Made by a program: the position numbers and the translations under genes. From Pseudomonas tremae (lineage in GTDB: Bacteria > Pseudomonadota > Gammaproteobacteria > Pseudomonadales > Pseudomonadaceae), in the NCBI RefSeq assembly GCF_001401155.1, contig NZ_LJRO01000153.1:1-64000 (forward strand): a stretch of 64,000 nucleotides of DNA, written 5' to 3'. Under the pieces are notes generated by a model. That model did not search any database and had not been told where the DNA came from. It worked only from the letters and a program-made list of their open reading frames with translations. Below are positions 9,155 to 18,635 of the stretch, one piece after another; position 1 is the stretch's first letter, and every line of letters begins with the position of its first letter.

Positions 9155-9895
9155 TTGAAAGCAGCCATTGCGGTTATCGGCATCCTCGCGCTGAGCGGCT
9201 GTGCCAGCGACGGTCGGGCACTGTGGGCACAGGCATCGCCACAACAAGCCAGCGTGTGCCCCAAGCTCACCTCCGATCAGGAATTCGCCCTGAATCTGGC
9301 GCAGAACATGGCCGACGAAGGGCGCCTGCACGCCAGCCTGGCCAACCTGGAAGGGTTGCCGGACAGCCTCGGCGAGGTGCGTCTGCGCAAGGCTCGCGTA
9401 TTAAGGCTGCTGGGCAGCAATGAAGCAGAGCCGCTGTATCGCAGCCTGCTGGGTACTTGCCGGGCCGCGCAAGCTGAACATGGATTGGGGCAATTGGCGG
9501 CAGCCCGAGGCGACAACGTGTCGGCTCAGCAGCACTTGCTCAAAGCCAGCAAACTGCAGCCAACCGACGAAAAGATCCGCAATGATCTGGGTTTGGTGTA
9601 CCTCAATCAGTTGCAACTGGAGCAGGCGCGCTTTCAGTTCCTGACCGCGATGGAGCTTAAACAGTCTGACCCGCTGGCAGCGGTCAACCTCGCCACCCTG
9701 CTGATCTACCAGAACAACTGGACCCAAGCCGCCGAGCTGGCATCCAGATCAGGGCTGACACCCGCGCAGATCACCGATGCACAGGCCCGCGCCGAAAAAC
9801 TGAAAAAGAACCTGCGCCCACCGCTGGCCTCAGCCGGCCCAGACCCAGCGCTGCCTGAGCAGCATGTTCGCCAGCCAACAGGAGTACAACCATGA
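9155..9895 (+). CDS. tadD: Tad lipoprotein with TPR repeats, TadD
   Basis: A 246-residue lipoprotein: the signal peptide ends in the lipobox LSGC (lipid-bearing Cys about residue 16). The middle holds TPR-type helical repeats (RLLGSNEAEPLYRSLLG, NDLGLVYLNQLQLEQARFQF, AAVNLATLLIYQNNW). TadD proteins act as pilotin-like or scaffold factors for the secretin. The start is a TTG with AAGGAG eight bases upstream. The stop overlaps the next gene's ATG (ATGA). Confidence 0.87.
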   Translation: MKAAIAVIGILALSGCASDGRALWAQASPQQASVCPKLTSDQEFALNLAQNMADEGRLHASLANLEGLPDSLGEVRLRKARVLRLLGSNEAEPLYRSLLGTCRAAQAEHGLGQLAAARGDNVSAQQHLLKASKLQPTDEKIRNDLGLVYLNQLQLEQARFQFLTAMELKQSDPLAAVNLATLLIYQNNWTQAAELASRSGLTPAQITDAQARAEKLKKNLRPPLASAGPDPALPEQHVRQPTGVQP

Positions 9896-10161
9896 GAAGC
9901 CTGATTGTCAGCATTGCCATGCTGCTGAGCGCAAGCAACACGCTGGCCAACGACGACGCGCGCCCACTTACCGAGCAAAAACAGACTGAAACCTGGCTGC
10001 AACTGCAGGCCAGCGGCAAGGCTGCATCACCTAAACCGCAGGCTGCCACGGCGGCGGAGCGCGACCTGAGCCTGCAACGCTGGCTTGACACGTATAAAAA
10101 CAAAATCCCGGAATTCTACGAACAGGACGCTGGTGGCAGTTTTTCCTCGGGCAGCAAATAG
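9892..10161 (+). CDS. DUF3613 periplasmic small protein of the Tad locus
   Basis: An 89-residue protein with a signal peptide (about residues 1-19, MLLSASNTLA) and a short conserved region with TETWLQLQASGKAAS and LSLQRWLDTYKNKIPEFYEQD, which I recognise as the DUF3613 family found at the end of pseudomonad Tad operons. No function is known to me. It overlaps tadD by four bases and is the last gene of the operon; a 99-base gap follows before dsbD. Confidence 0.8.
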   Translation: MRSLIVSIAMLLSASNTLANDDARPLTEQKQTETWLQLQASGKAASPKPQAATAAERDLSLQRWLDTYKNKIPEFYEQDAGGSFSSGSK

Positions 10162-10260
10162 CCTGTCCGTTTACCCCCGACACTGCACCTTACAACCTGC
10201 GCTCGGCAGGTTGCTGGGCACTCCGTTATCATGCGCATACTTTCGAGACTCGAGACTGCC

Positions 10261-12045
10261 ATGCGTCGCTTGTTATGCCTGATGTTATTGATCCTGGCCC
10301 TGCCTGTTTCCGCAGCGGGTCTGCTGGACAGTCGCCCGTCGTCAACGCTGGGCGGTGGCTCGCTGGACAACAGCAAGGACTTCCTGCCTGTGCGTCAGGC
10401 CTTTCAGCTGAGCCTGATCGAAACCACACCGGAATCGATCAAGCTAAGGCTGGTCGCCACCGACGGCTACTACCTGTATCGCCATCGCTTCCAGTTCCGC
10501 ACCGAACCGGCCGACATTGGTCTGGGCGAAGCGCAACTTCCCAAAGGTGAACAGAAGCACGATGAATACTTTGGCGATGTCGAGGTCTACCACGGCATTC
10601 TCGACATCGACCTGCCACGCAAACCCGGCGAACAGCGGCCCTTCACACTGGCGGTGACGTATCAGGGCTGCGCCGACAAGGGCCTGTGTTACCCGCCGGA
10701 AACCGAACGCCTGAGCATCGGTGATGTGGCTGCAAGCCCGGCCGGGGCAGTCTCCAGCCCCGCTCCAGCCAACACCTGGAGCTGGAAAGAACTCGCTCTG
10801 TTTTTCCTCGCAGGCGTAGGCCTGACCTTTACCCCTTGCGTACTGCCGATGCTGCCGATTCTGTCAGGCGTGGTGCTGCGCGGCCAGGTCGGCGGGTTGC
10901 GCGGCCTCAGCCTGTCGCTGGCCTACGTGTTGCCAATGGCAGCCTGTTTTGCACTGCTTGGCGCGCTGATGGGCGTATTCGGCGCAAGCCTGAATCTGCA
11001 GGCGCGTCTGCAATCGGCTTGGGTGCTGGTGCCGTTTGCAGCGTTTTTCGTGATTTTTGCCGTGGCAATGTTCGGGGCTTTCGAGCTGCGCCTGCCACAG
11101 TCGATCAGCTCACGCCTGGACCGCATCGCCGGCAAGACTGAAGGCGGTTCATTATGGGGCGCAGCCGTACTGGGCGTGGTCTCCAGCCTGCTGGTTTCGC
11201 CATGCGTATCGGCCCCGCTGGCCGGAGCGCTGCTGTACATCAGCGCCAGCGGCGATGCCATTGGTGGCGGGCTGAAACTGTTTGCACTGGGGCTCGGGAT
11301 GGGTGCGCCACTGCTGTTGATCGCGACGGGTGGAGCCACATGGCTGCCGAAAAGCGGCCCTTGGCTGGTGACGGTGAAGAATGCGATCGGCGTGCTGCTG
11401 CTCGGTCTGGCGATCGGCCTGCTGAGTCGCGTGCTGCCGGGGCAAATCACCCTGCTGCTGGTTGGTCTGCTGTCGGCAGGCGTTGCCCTGTTTCTCGGCG
11501 CACTGGAGCGCACTGAAAAGACCACGCAGCAAAAACTGGCTCAATTGCTCGGTCTGGCGCTGCTGGTCTACGCGCTCGCCTGCTGGTATGGCGCGCTTTC
11601 CGGGCAGACTGACCCCATGCGCCCATTGGGCCGCGAGTACGCCACCACAAACAACAGCGCAGTTGCCTCGACCTCATCTCAGTGGCAGACGGTAACCACT
11701 TCAGCCGAACTGGACCGCGTCATGCAGGAAGCGCAAAGCGCAGGCAAGCCGCTGCTGCTCGACTGGTACGCCGACTGGTGCATCAGTTGCAAGGTCATCG
11801 AACACGAAGTTCTGCCGGATCCTGACGTCGTCGCCAAGTTGGCGGGGTACAGCCTGATACGTTTCGACATGACCGACAGCACCTCAGAGCAGCGCGCACT
11901 GCTCGACCGCTACAAATTGTTCGGCCCGCCGGCCTTGCTGTTTTTCGCTAAAAACGGCGAAGAACTCTCCTCCGTTCGGATCGTCGGCGAAATCGACGCT
12001 GCAGGGCTGATAGGGCGCCTCAACAGCGCAAATGACCAAAACTAA
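10261..12045 (+). CDS. dsbD: Thiol:disulfide interchange protein DsbD (DipZ)
   Basis: A 594-residue membrane reductase that carries electrons from cytoplasmic thioredoxin to the periplasm, where they serve cytochrome c maturation and disulfide isomerisation. After a signal peptide (RLLCLMLLILALPVSA) comes the periplasmic alpha domain with the Cys pair in GCADKGLCYPP, then an eight-helix core with its two cysteines in TFTPCVLPML and LLVSPCVSAPL, and finally the thioredoxin-like gamma domain with WCISCK. All six redox cysteines are present. I chose the ATG at 10261, which starts the signal peptide; an in-frame ATG 30 bases earlier would add ten residues. Confidence 0.95.
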   Translation: MRRLLCLMLLILALPVSAAGLLDSRPSSTLGGGSLDNSKDFLPVRQAFQLSLIETTPESIKLRLVATDGYYLYRHRFQFRTEPADIGLGEAQLPKGEQKHDEYFGDVEVYHGILDIDLPRKPGEQRPFTLAVTYQGCADKGLCYPPETERLSIGDVAASPAGAVSSPAPANTWSWKELALFFLAGVGLTFTPCVLPMLPILSGVVLRGQVGGLRGLSLSLAYVLPMAACFALLGALMGVFGASLNLQARLQSAWVLVPFAAFFVIFAVAMFGAFELRLPQSISSRLDRIAGKTEGGSLWGAAVLGVVSSLLVSPCVSAPLAGALLYISASGDAIGGGLKLFALGLGMGAPLLLIATGGATWLPKSGPWLVTVKNAIGVLLLGLAIGLLSRVLPGQITLLLVGLLSAGVALFLGALERTEKTTQQKLAQLLGLALLVYALACWYGALSGQTDPMRPLGREYATTNNSAVASTSSQWQTVTTSAELDRVMQEAQSAGKPLLLDWYADWCISCKVIEHEVLPDPDVVAKLAGYSLIRFDMTDSTSEQRALLDRYKLFGPPALLFFAKNGEELSSVRIVGEIDAAGLIGRLNSANDQN

Positions 12046-12174
12046 AAGGTCAGTCACAAACTTTGCGCGAATATCGCTCATCGTGCTGGCTACTGTTGTT
12101 AACTGGACAGTCCATTGCCCTTCCGGCATAGTCGCCGGGCGTAAACAGCTCGCAGACAATAAAAGGAACACGCG

Positions 12175-12627
12175 ATGGCGACTATCCTGGTCCTTCACGG
12201 GCCCAACCTGAACCTGCTGGGCACTCGGGAACCCGGGGTCTATGGCACCGTCACCCTGCCCCAGATCAACCAGGACCTGGAGCAGCGCGCTCGCGATGCC
12301 GGTCACCATCTGATGTACCTGCAAAGCAACGCCGAATACGAACTGATCGACCGCATTCACGCCGCCCGCGACGAAGGTGTGGATTTCATTTTGATCAATC
12401 CGGCCGCTTTTACGCACACAAGCGTTGCAATACGTGACGCGCTGATGGGAGTGAGCATCCCATTCATCGAAGTGCATTTATCAAACGTGCACAAACGCGA
12501 ACCTTTCCGCCATCACTCCTACTTTTCAGACGTCGCTGTAGGAGTGATCTGCGGCCTTGGCGCCAGCGGATACCGCTTGGCTCTGGAAGCCGCCCTGGAA
12601 CAATTGGCCGTTAGCGCCAGGCCATGA
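12175..12627 (+). CDS. aroQ: 3-dehydroquinate dehydratase, type II
   Basis: A 150-residue cytoplasmic enzyme that dehydrates 3-dehydroquinate to 3-dehydroshikimate in the shikimate pathway. The N-terminal signature [16 protein letters not shown] holds the flexible loop with the active-site Arg and downstream Tyr (GVYG). Later motifs are NPAAFTHTS and [17 protein letters not shown], which includes the catalytic His. Length matches the dodecameric type II family. It precedes accB-accC, a common pseudomonad order. AAAAGGA lies upstream of the ATG. Confidence 0.95.
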   Translation: MATILVLHGPNLNLLGTREPGVYGTVTLPQINQDLEQRARDAGHHLMYLQSNAEYELIDRIHAARDEGVDFILINPAAFTHTSVAIRDALMGVSIPFIEVHLSNVHKREPFRHHSYFSDVAVGVICGLGASGYRLALEAALEQLAVSARP

Positions 12628-12703
12628 CGAGTACAGCCTCAGGCTGTGCCGCATGACTTGAACCGGTCGCCAAAAGCCCTAACAGAACCTTGGGAGTTGA
12701 TTA

Positions 12704-13165
12704 ATGGATATTCGCAAAGTCAAGAAACTGATCGAATTGCTGGAAGAGTCCGGCATCGACGAATTAGAAATTCGTGAAGGCGAAGAATCCGTGCGGATCA
12801 GCCGCCACAGCAAGACTCCGGCGCAGCCTTACTACGCACCTGCCCCGGTTGCCGCGCCAGTCGCTGCACCAGCACCTGCTGCCGCTGCAGCGCCGGCTGC
12901 TGCAGAAGCCCCATCGGCTCCGAAACTGAACGGTTTTGTGGTCAAGTCGCCTATGGTCGGTACCTTCTACCTGACCCCGGCGCCTACTTCGCCTGCCTAT
13001 GTCAAAGTCGGCCAGACCGTGAAGAAAGGCGACACCATCTGCATCGTCGAAGCGATGAAAATGATGAACCACATCACCGCAGAAGCCAGCGGCGTAATCG
13101 AATCCATCCTGGTAGAAAACGGTCAGCCGGTTGAGTTCGACCAGCCGCTGTTCACAATCGTTTGA
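12704..13165 (+). CDS. accB: Biotin carboxyl carrier protein of acetyl-CoA carboxylase
   Basis: A 153-residue protein that carries biotin-bound CO2 between the carboxylase and transferase of acetyl-CoA carboxylase, the first step of fatty acid synthesis. The N-terminus ([15 protein letters not shown]) is the interaction segment, followed by an Ala/Pro-rich flexible linker (about residues 45-75) and the biotinyl domain with VEAMKMMN, where K119 is the biotinylated lysine. It is followed 17 bases later by accC. TTGGGAG precedes the ATG. Confidence 0.97.
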   Translation: MDIRKVKKLIELLEESGIDELEIREGEESVRISRHSKTPAQPYYAPAPVAAPVAAPAPAAAAAPAAAEAPSAPKLNGFVVKSPMVGTFYLTPAPTSPAYVKVGQTVKKGDTICIVEAMKMMNHITAEASGVIESILVENGQPVEFDQPLFTIV

Positions 13166-13182
13166 CCCGGGGAGAGCCTGCG

Positions 13183-14526
13183 ATGTTGGAAAAAGTTCTG
13201 ATCGCCAACCGCGGCGAAATTGCCTTGCGCATCTTGCGTGCCTGTAAAGAACTGGGCATCAAGACCGTCGCTGTACACTCAACGGCAGATCGCGAGTTGA
13301 TGCACCTGGGCCTGGCGGACGAAACAGTCTGCATCGGCCCGGCACCGGCCAATCTGTCCTACCTGAACATTCCGGCGATTATCTCGGCCGCTGAAGTTAC
13401 CGGCGCCACGGCGATCCACCCTGGCTACGGTTTCCTTGCAGAAAACGCCGATTTCGCCGAACAGGTCGAAAAATCTGGTTTTGCCTTCATCGGCCCCAAA
13501 GCAGAAACCATCCGCCTGATGGGCGACAAGGTTTCTGCCAAGGACGCCATGAAGCTGGCCAACGTACCGACCGTTCCGGGTTCCGACGGCCCGCTGCCGG
13601 AAGACGAAGAAATCGCTCTGCGCATCGGTCGCGAAGTAGGCTACCCGGTGATCATCAAGGCCGCCGGTGGCGGTGGTGGTCGCGGCATGCGTGTGGTTCA
13701 TCGCGAGGAAGACCTCATCGAAGCCGCTGCCCAGACCCGCGCCGAAGCGGCTGCCTGGTTCAGCAACCCGATGGTCTACCTGGAAAAATACCTGACCAAC
13801 CCGCGCCACGTGGAAGTCCAGGTCATTTCCGACGGCCAGGGCCAGGCGATTCATCTGGGCGACCGCGACTGCTCGCTGCAGCGCCGTCACCAGAAGGTTC
13901 TGGAAGAAGCACCGGCACCGTTCATCGATGAACAGGCACGTGCGGACGTACTCGCCGCCTGCGTCAAGGCATGTGTCGATATCGGCTACCGTGGCGCTGG
14001 CACTTTCGAGTTCCTCTACGAGAACGGCCGCTTCTACTTCATCGAAATGAACACCCGCGTTCAGGTGGAGCATCCGGTTTCGGAAATGGTCACCGGCATC
14101 GACATCGTCAAGGAGATGCTCAGCATCGCCGCCGGCAACAAACTGTCGTATACCCAGGATGACGTCGTCATCAAGGGCCATGCGCTGGAATGCCGGATCA
14201 ACGCCGAAGACCCGAAAACCTTCGTGCCGAGCCCAGGTCTGGTCAAGCATTTCCATGCCCCAGGCGGCAATGGCGTACGGGTCGACTCGCACCTGTACAG
14301 CGGTTACAAAGTGCCATCCAACTACGACTCGTTGATCGGCAAAGTGATCACCTGGGGCGCGACCCGCGAAGAAGCCATGGCACGCATGCGCAACGCCCTG
14401 GACGAAATCGTGGTTGACGGGATCAAGACCAATATACCGTTGCACCGTGATCTGACTCGCGATGAAGGCTTCTGCGAAGGAGGCGTCAACATCCACTACC
14501 TGGAGCACAAACTGGCCAATCAATAA
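13183..14526 (+). CDS. accC: Biotin carboxylase of acetyl-CoA carboxylase
   Basis: A 447-residue ATP-grasp enzyme that carboxylates the biotin of AccB. It opens with [18 protein letters not shown], carries the glycine-rich ATP loop [12 protein letters not shown], and has the catalytic stretch [16 protein letters not shown]. The ATG at 13183 has GGGGAGAG eight to fourteen bases upstream; this fits the family's usual N-terminus, so longer in-frame starts were rejected. It is co-transcribed with accB and ends at a strong hairpin. Confidence 0.97.
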   Translation: MLEKVLIANRGEIALRILRACKELGIKTVAVHSTADRELMHLGLADETVCIGPAPANLSYLNIPAIISAAEVTGATAIHPGYGFLAENADFAEQVEKSGFAFIGPKAETIRLMGDKVSAKDAMKLANVPTVPGSDGPLPEDEEIALRIGREVGYPVIIKAAGGGGGRGMRVVHREEDLIEAAAQTRAEAAAWFSNPMVYLEKYLTNPRHVEVQVISDGQGQAIHLGDRDCSLQRRHQKVLEEAPAPFIDEQARADVLAACVKACVDIGYRGAGTFEFLYENGRFYFIEMNTRVQVEHPVSEMVTGIDIVKEMLSIAAGNKLSYTQDDVVIKGHALECRINAEDPKTFVPSPGLVKHFHAPGGNGVRVDSHLYSGYKVPSNYDSLIGKVITWGATREEAMARMRNALDEIVVDGIKTNIPLHRDLTRDEGFCEGGVNIHYLEHKLANQ

Positions 14527-14540
14527 GCCAGTGTGTTTCA

Positions 14541-14576
14541 AAACGACAAAGCCGCAGAGATGCGGCTTTGTTGTTT
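14541..14576. terminator. Transcription terminator after accC
   Basis: A perfect 11-bp stem ACAAAGCCGCA/TGCGGCTTTGT (14546-14556 and 14561-14571) with a GAGA loop, extended by A/T pairs on both sides so that it ends in a short T-rich tail. It follows the accC stop by 15 bases and could work in both directions. Confidence 0.8.
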
Positions 14577-14663
14577 GCAGCGCATAGCAGTAAACTTGCC
14601 CGCTTCCTGCGGCCATATCGGCCCTGTCAGCCGCACTCATATTCAGATCGAAGGTAATCCGCC

Positions 14664-15542
14664 ATGCCTTGGCTGCAAGTCCGCCTCGCCATCAGCCCAG
14701 AACAAGCCGAAACCTACGAAGATGCGCTTCTTGAAGTCGGCGCCGTTTCCGTGACCTTCATGGACGCCGAAGACCAGCCGATTTTCGAGCCGGAACTCAA
14801 CACCACGCCGCTGTGGACGCACACTCACCTGCTCGCCCTGTTCGAGGCCGACACCAACGCGCAACTGGCGCTGGCGCACCTGAGCCTGCTGACCGGGGAA
14901 GAATTGCCTGAACACAGCGCCGAAGTCATCGAAGATCAGGACTGGGAACGCAGCTGGATGGATAATTTCCAGCCCATGTGTTTCGGCCAGCGCCTGTGGA
15001 TCGTGCCTAGCTGGCACGCTGCGCCACAACCAGATGCCGTGAACCTGCTGCTCGACCCGGGCCTGGCATTCGGCACCGGCACGCACCCGACCACCGCCCT
15101 CTGCCTCGAATGGCTGGACGGCCAGGACCTCCAGGGCTGCCACGTACTGGATTTCGGCTGCGGCTCGGGCATTCTGGCCATCGCTGCGCTGCTGCTGGGC
15201 GCCGAGCAGGCCGTCGGCACCGACATTGATGTTCAGGCGCTGGAAGCCTCTCGCGACAATGCCGGACGTAACAACATCGCTGCCGAGCGTTTCCCGCTGT
15301 ACCTGCCCGAAGACCTGCCGCCTCAGCAGGCTGATGTGCTGGTCGCCAACATTCTGGCTGGCCCGCTGGTTTCTCTCGCACCACAACTGGCAACGCTGAT
15401 CAGGACCGGTGGTCGCCTGGCTTTGTCAGGCATCCTCGCCGAACAAGGTGAAGAAGTCGCTGCGGCCTATGCTGACAGCTTTGATCTGGACCCGATCGCA
15501 AACCGAGATGGCTGGGTACGCATCACGGGACGCCGCCGTTAA
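14664..15542 (+). CDS. prmA: Ribosomal protein L11 methyltransferase
   Basis: A 292-residue SAM-dependent enzyme that trimethylates ribosomal protein L11. The N-terminal substrate domain ([16 protein letters not shown]) is joined to a class I methyltransferase fold with the SAM loop [14 protein letters not shown] and the acidic VGTDID strand end. The preceding FGTGTHPTT is a PrmA hallmark. It stands between the accC terminator and the zinc-ribbon gene, 24 bases before the latter. Confidence 0.95.
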   Translation: MPWLQVRLAISPEQAETYEDALLEVGAVSVTFMDAEDQPIFEPELNTTPLWTHTHLLALFEADTNAQLALAHLSLLTGEELPEHSAEVIEDQDWERSWMDNFQPMCFGQRLWIVPSWHAAPQPDAVNLLLDPGLAFGTGTHPTTALCLEWLDGQDLQGCHVLDFGCGSGILAIAALLLGAEQAVGTDIDVQALEASRDNAGRNNIAAERFPLYLPEDLPPQQADVLVANILAGPLVSLAPQLATLIRTGGRLALSGILAEQGEEVAAAYADSFDLDPIANRDGWVRITGRRR

Positions 15543-15566
15543 CCGCCGCTTCAACCGGACAGCCGC

Positions 15567-16907
15567 ATGACCGACAGTTTTGTCACCCAGTGCCCGCACT
15601 GCCAGACCAGTTTCAGAGTCAGTCACGCTCAACTGAGCGTGGCCCGGGGCGTAGTGCGTTGCGGAGCCTGCCTACAGGTTTTCAACGCCGCCCGGCAGTT
15701 GCTGGAACAGCGTGCTATCGATGACTCCGAAAAAGCGCCACCGGCCAGCGTGCCGGTCGTGCTCGAGCAACCTCGCCCAGAGCCCCTTCCGGAGCACGAG
15801 CCAGTGCCGATTCCGGAACGTGCGCCCGAACCGGAAAAAGCGGTCGAGGAAGACGACCCCTGGAAGGTCAGCGAAATGGACCTCGACAACCTGAACCTGG
15901 ACGAAGAGCTGGCGCGCCTCGAACGGCGAGAAACACGCCGCCCCGACACCTTTGGACGGTCGATCAGCAAGGTCGACGATGAGCCGGTGAACCTGAGCGC
16001 GAAGCGCGATACCCATCAGACTGAAGAAGCGGCCTGGGTAGACACCCTGCACAACGACGACGTCGAACATGTGCCAGAGCTGCACGCCGAAGTCATCCCC
16101 GACACCGACTCGACCGAAGATGCGGCCCCTCTGTCGCCTGCTGACCGGGACCGTACCGAGCCATCCCTGAGCCTCGACAAGGACCTGGACGACGACGAGC
16201 CAGACATGCCGGTCATCATCTCGCGCAAAACACCGCCAGCCGAAAAAGCTGAACGCTGGTCAGCTGTGGATGACGACGAAGACGATGCCCCCCATGACGA
16301 CGACAACGAGCCAGAGCCGGACCCGCGCAGCAAACGCGGACGCAACGAGCCTGCGGTTCGCGATCAGACACTTCTGGACCTCAGCGATGACCCGCTGCAG
16401 CTGGATTGGCAGCGTCCCAAACCCCGCTGGGGCCGCCGTCTGGCCTGGGGCTTGCTGGTAGTGCTGGCGCTGGCAGGGCTGGCTGGGCAGTACGTCTGGT
16501 ATCACTTTGACCAACTCGCGCGCCAGGATCAGTATCGACCGTGGTTTCAGCAGATCTGCCCGCAGATCGGCTGCAAGGTGCCGTCGAAAGTCGATATCTC
16601 ACAGCTCAAGAGCAGCAACCTCATCGTACGCAGCCACCCTGAATTCCAAGGCGCTCTGGTGGTTGACGCGATCATCTATAACCGTGCGCCGTTTTCACAG
16701 CCCTTTCCCCTGCTCGAGCTGCGTTTTTCCGATACCGGCGGTCAGTTGATTGCCAGTCGTCGGTTCAAGCCCAGCGAATACCTGAGCGGTGAAATGGCCG
16801 GCAAAGAGGAGATGCCACCGCAGACGCCAATCCATATTGCGCTGGACATCCTTGATCCTGGCGCCAAAGCGGTGAATTACAGCCTGAACTTCCGCTCTCC
16901 CGAATGA
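15567..16907 (+). CDS. Zinc-ribbon membrane protein with DUF3426 domain
   Basis: A 446-residue protein of unknown role. Residues 1-40 form an MJ0042-type zinc ribbon (QCPHCQTSF and VRCGACLQVF). The middle, about residues 50-280, is a long acidic, Pro-rich, probably disordered region. One membrane helix follows (LAWGLLVVLALAGLAG, about residues 292-310), and the C-terminal ~130 residues are the extracytoplasmic DUF3426 domain. The topology suggests a cytoplasmic zinc finger and a periplasmic sensor or scaffold domain. It sits between prmA and dusB, where pseudomonads usually carry it. Confidence 0.85.
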   Translation: MTDSFVTQCPHCQTSFRVSHAQLSVARGVVRCGACLQVFNAARQLLEQRAIDDSEKAPPASVPVVLEQPRPEPLPEHEPVPIPERAPEPEKAVEEDDPWKVSEMDLDNLNLDEELARLERRETRRPDTFGRSISKVDDEPVNLSAKRDTHQTEEAAWVDTLHNDDVEHVPELHAEVIPDTDSTEDAAPLSPADRDRTEPSLSLDKDLDDDEPDMPVIISRKTPPAEKAERWSAVDDDEDDAPHDDDNEPEPDPRSKRGRNEPAVRDQTLLDLSDDPLQLDWQRPKPRWGRRLAWGLLVVLALAGLAGQYVWYHFDQLARQDQYRPWFQQICPQIGCKVPSKVDISQLKSSNLIVRSHPEFQGALVVDAIIYNRAPFSQPFPLLELRFSDTGGQLIASRRFKPSEYLSGEMAGKEEMPPQTPIHIALDILDPGAKAVNYSLNFRSPE

Positions 16908-17224
16908 GCGCTTTACGCCGAAGAGACACACAGCGTCTAAACTGAAAAAGGCGCTCTGCTCACCGGAAGCCTGCACGATCGCCGAAGTTTTTCCTCTGGA
17001 TGCACCGAAAATGCGCGGCGGATGCCTGCAAAAGAACTGTTCAGATTTTATCCAATTCAGCCTTTATCCAGTCATCGAGAGCGGGTATCATGCCAACCCT
17101 TTTTCAAACTCTCGGTTCGATTCGGGAGTGGCGCAGACGGCTGGCTGGACAGGCCGTTGCAGACCGGGTGAAACGGTTTTTTACACGGCCTGCGGATGAT
17201 TTGGCCTCCACTACAGGTAAGGCT
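16908..17224. other. Intergenic leader upstream of dusB-fis
   Basis: This 317-base stretch lies between the DUF3426 gene and dusB and probably contains the dusB-fis promoter. The dusB frame stays open upstream to about 17000, and an ATG at 17090 with a weak GAGCGGG site would add 45 Arg-rich residues to DusB. Because DusB proteins begin at the sequence that starts at 17225, I treat the upstream part as leader. I see no separate gene or RNA here. Confidence 0.4.
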
Positions 17225-18238
17225 ATGTCGGCAGTACGCATCGGCCCATATACAGTGCATAACGGCTTGATTCTCGCCCCGATGGCGGGCGTCACCGACC
17301 AGCCTTTCCGTCAGCTGTGCCGACAACTCGGCGCCGGTCTGGTGGTGTCGGAAATGGTCACCAGTGACATGAGCCTGTGGAACAGCCGCAAATCGCGTCT
17401 GCGCATGATCCACGAAGGTGATCCCGAGCCACGCTCGGTGCAGATCGCCGGAGGTGATCCGCAGATGCTGGCAAACGCAGCGCGTGCCAATGTCGAACTG
17501 GGCGCCCAGATCATCGACATCAACATGGGTTGCCCGGCCAAGAAGGTCTGCAATAAGGCGGCGGGTTCGGCGCTGCTGAAAGACGAGCAACTGGTCAATG
17601 ACATCCTGCAGGCCGTCGTGGCTGCGGTGGATGTGCCGGTAACGCTGAAGATCCGCACCGGCTGGGATCGCGACAACCGCAATGGCCTGACAGTGGCGAA
17701 AATTGCCGAGCAGGCAGGTATTCAGGCGCTGGCGGTACATGGGCGAACCCGTGCCGACCTTTACACCGGCGAAGCCGAATACGACACCATCGCCGCGATC
17801 AAGCAGGCGGTGTCGATCCCGGTCTTCGCCAATGGCGACATCGATTCACCGGAAAAGGCCCGGCGCGTGCTTCAGGCCACCGGCGCAGACGGGTTGTTGA
17901 TTGGCAGGGCCGCTCAGGGGCGCCCCTGGATTTTTCGCGAGATAGAACACTATCTGCTCACCGGAGAAACACTTCCGGCCCTGCAGTTGAGTGAAGTGGA
18001 ACGCATTCTGCTTGAGCATCTGGCAGCGCTTCACGCGTTCTATGGAGACGTGATGGGTGTGCGCATTGCGCGCAAACACGTCGGCTGGTATCTCGCAACC
18101 CTGCCGGGCGCCAGAGAGTTCCGCGCCCGTTTCAATCGTTTGGACGATACAGATGCACAGTGCGCCAACGTTCGGGAGTTCTTCAGCCAAGGCTGCAAGG
18201 GCCCGGATAACCAGAATGATAAAGAGGTGGCCGCATGA
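17225..18238 (+). CDS. dusB: tRNA-dihydrouridine synthase B
   Basis: A 337-residue flavoenzyme that reduces specific uridines in tRNA to dihydrouridine. The TIM-barrel N-terminus has [15 protein letters not shown] (FMN site), then [19 protein letters not shown] with the catalytic Cys, KIRTGWD, and [21 protein letters not shown] and [14 protein letters not shown] bind the FMN phosphate. The start at 17225 matches the usual family N-terminus. Its last four bases overlap fis, the dusB-fis pair conserved across gammaproteobacteria. Confidence 0.95.
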   Translation: MSAVRIGPYTVHNGLILAPMAGVTDQPFRQLCRQLGAGLVVSEMVTSDMSLWNSRKSRLRMIHEGDPEPRSVQIAGGDPQMLANAARANVELGAQIIDINMGCPAKKVCNKAAGSALLKDEQLVNDILQAVVAAVDVPVTLKIRTGWDRDNRNGLTVAKIAEQAGIQALAVHGRTRADLYTGEAEYDTIAAIKQAVSIPVFANGDIDSPEKARRVLQATGADGLLIGRAAQGRPWIFREIEHYLLTGETLPALQLSEVERILLEHLAALHAFYGDVMGVRIARKHVGWYLATLPGAREFRARFNRLDDTDAQCANVREFFSQGCKGPDNQNDKEVAA

Positions 18239-18555
18239 CGTTGATGACCGAGACTTTAGTGAGTGGAACAACACCCGTGAGCGACAATGTCAATTTGAAA
18301 CAGCACCTCAACACGCCGAGCGAAGAGGGTCAGACCCTGCGCGGAAGTGTCGAGAAGGCGCTGCACAATTATTTCGCCCACCTCGAAGGCGCATCCGTCA
18401 CTGACGTCTACAACCTGGTGTTGTCGGAGGTCGAGGCGCCACTTCTTGAAAGCGTGATGAACTACGTGAAGGGCAACCAGACGAAAGCCTCCGAGCTGCT
18501 GGGCCTGAACCGAGGCACCTTGCGCAAGAAACTCAAACAGTACGATCTGCTTTAA
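18235..18555 (+). CDS. fis: Nucleoid-associated DNA-binding protein Fis
   Basis: A 106-residue dimeric DNA-bending protein that shapes the chromosome and activates rRNA and other growth-linked promoters. The N-terminal beta-hairpin region is followed by helices ([20 protein letters not shown]) and a C-terminal helix-turn-helix [20 protein letters not shown]. An ATG nine bases later is a possible alternative start; the first is kept because it overlaps the dusB stop. A strong terminator follows within 20 bases. Confidence 0.97.
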   Translation: MTLMTETLVSGTTPVSDNVNLKQHLNTPSEEGQTLRGSVEKALHNYFAHLEGASVTDVYNLVLSEVEAPLLESVMNYVKGNQTKASELLGLNRGTLRKKLKQYDLL

Positions 18556-18574
18556 AGCATTCAAAACAGAAAAG

Positions 18575-18603
18575 GCGACCTTGCACCGTGGTCGCTTTTT
18601 TTT
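18575..18603 (+). terminator. Rho-independent terminator after fis
   Basis: A GCGACC/GGTCGC stem (18575-18580 and 18590-18595) with a nine-base loop is followed directly by eight T residues, 20 bases after the fis stop codon. It ends the dusB-fis transcript just before purH. Confidence 0.88.
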
Positions 18604-18635
18604 GCTGACTTCTTTTGCTTTTGATGGAAATCGAG

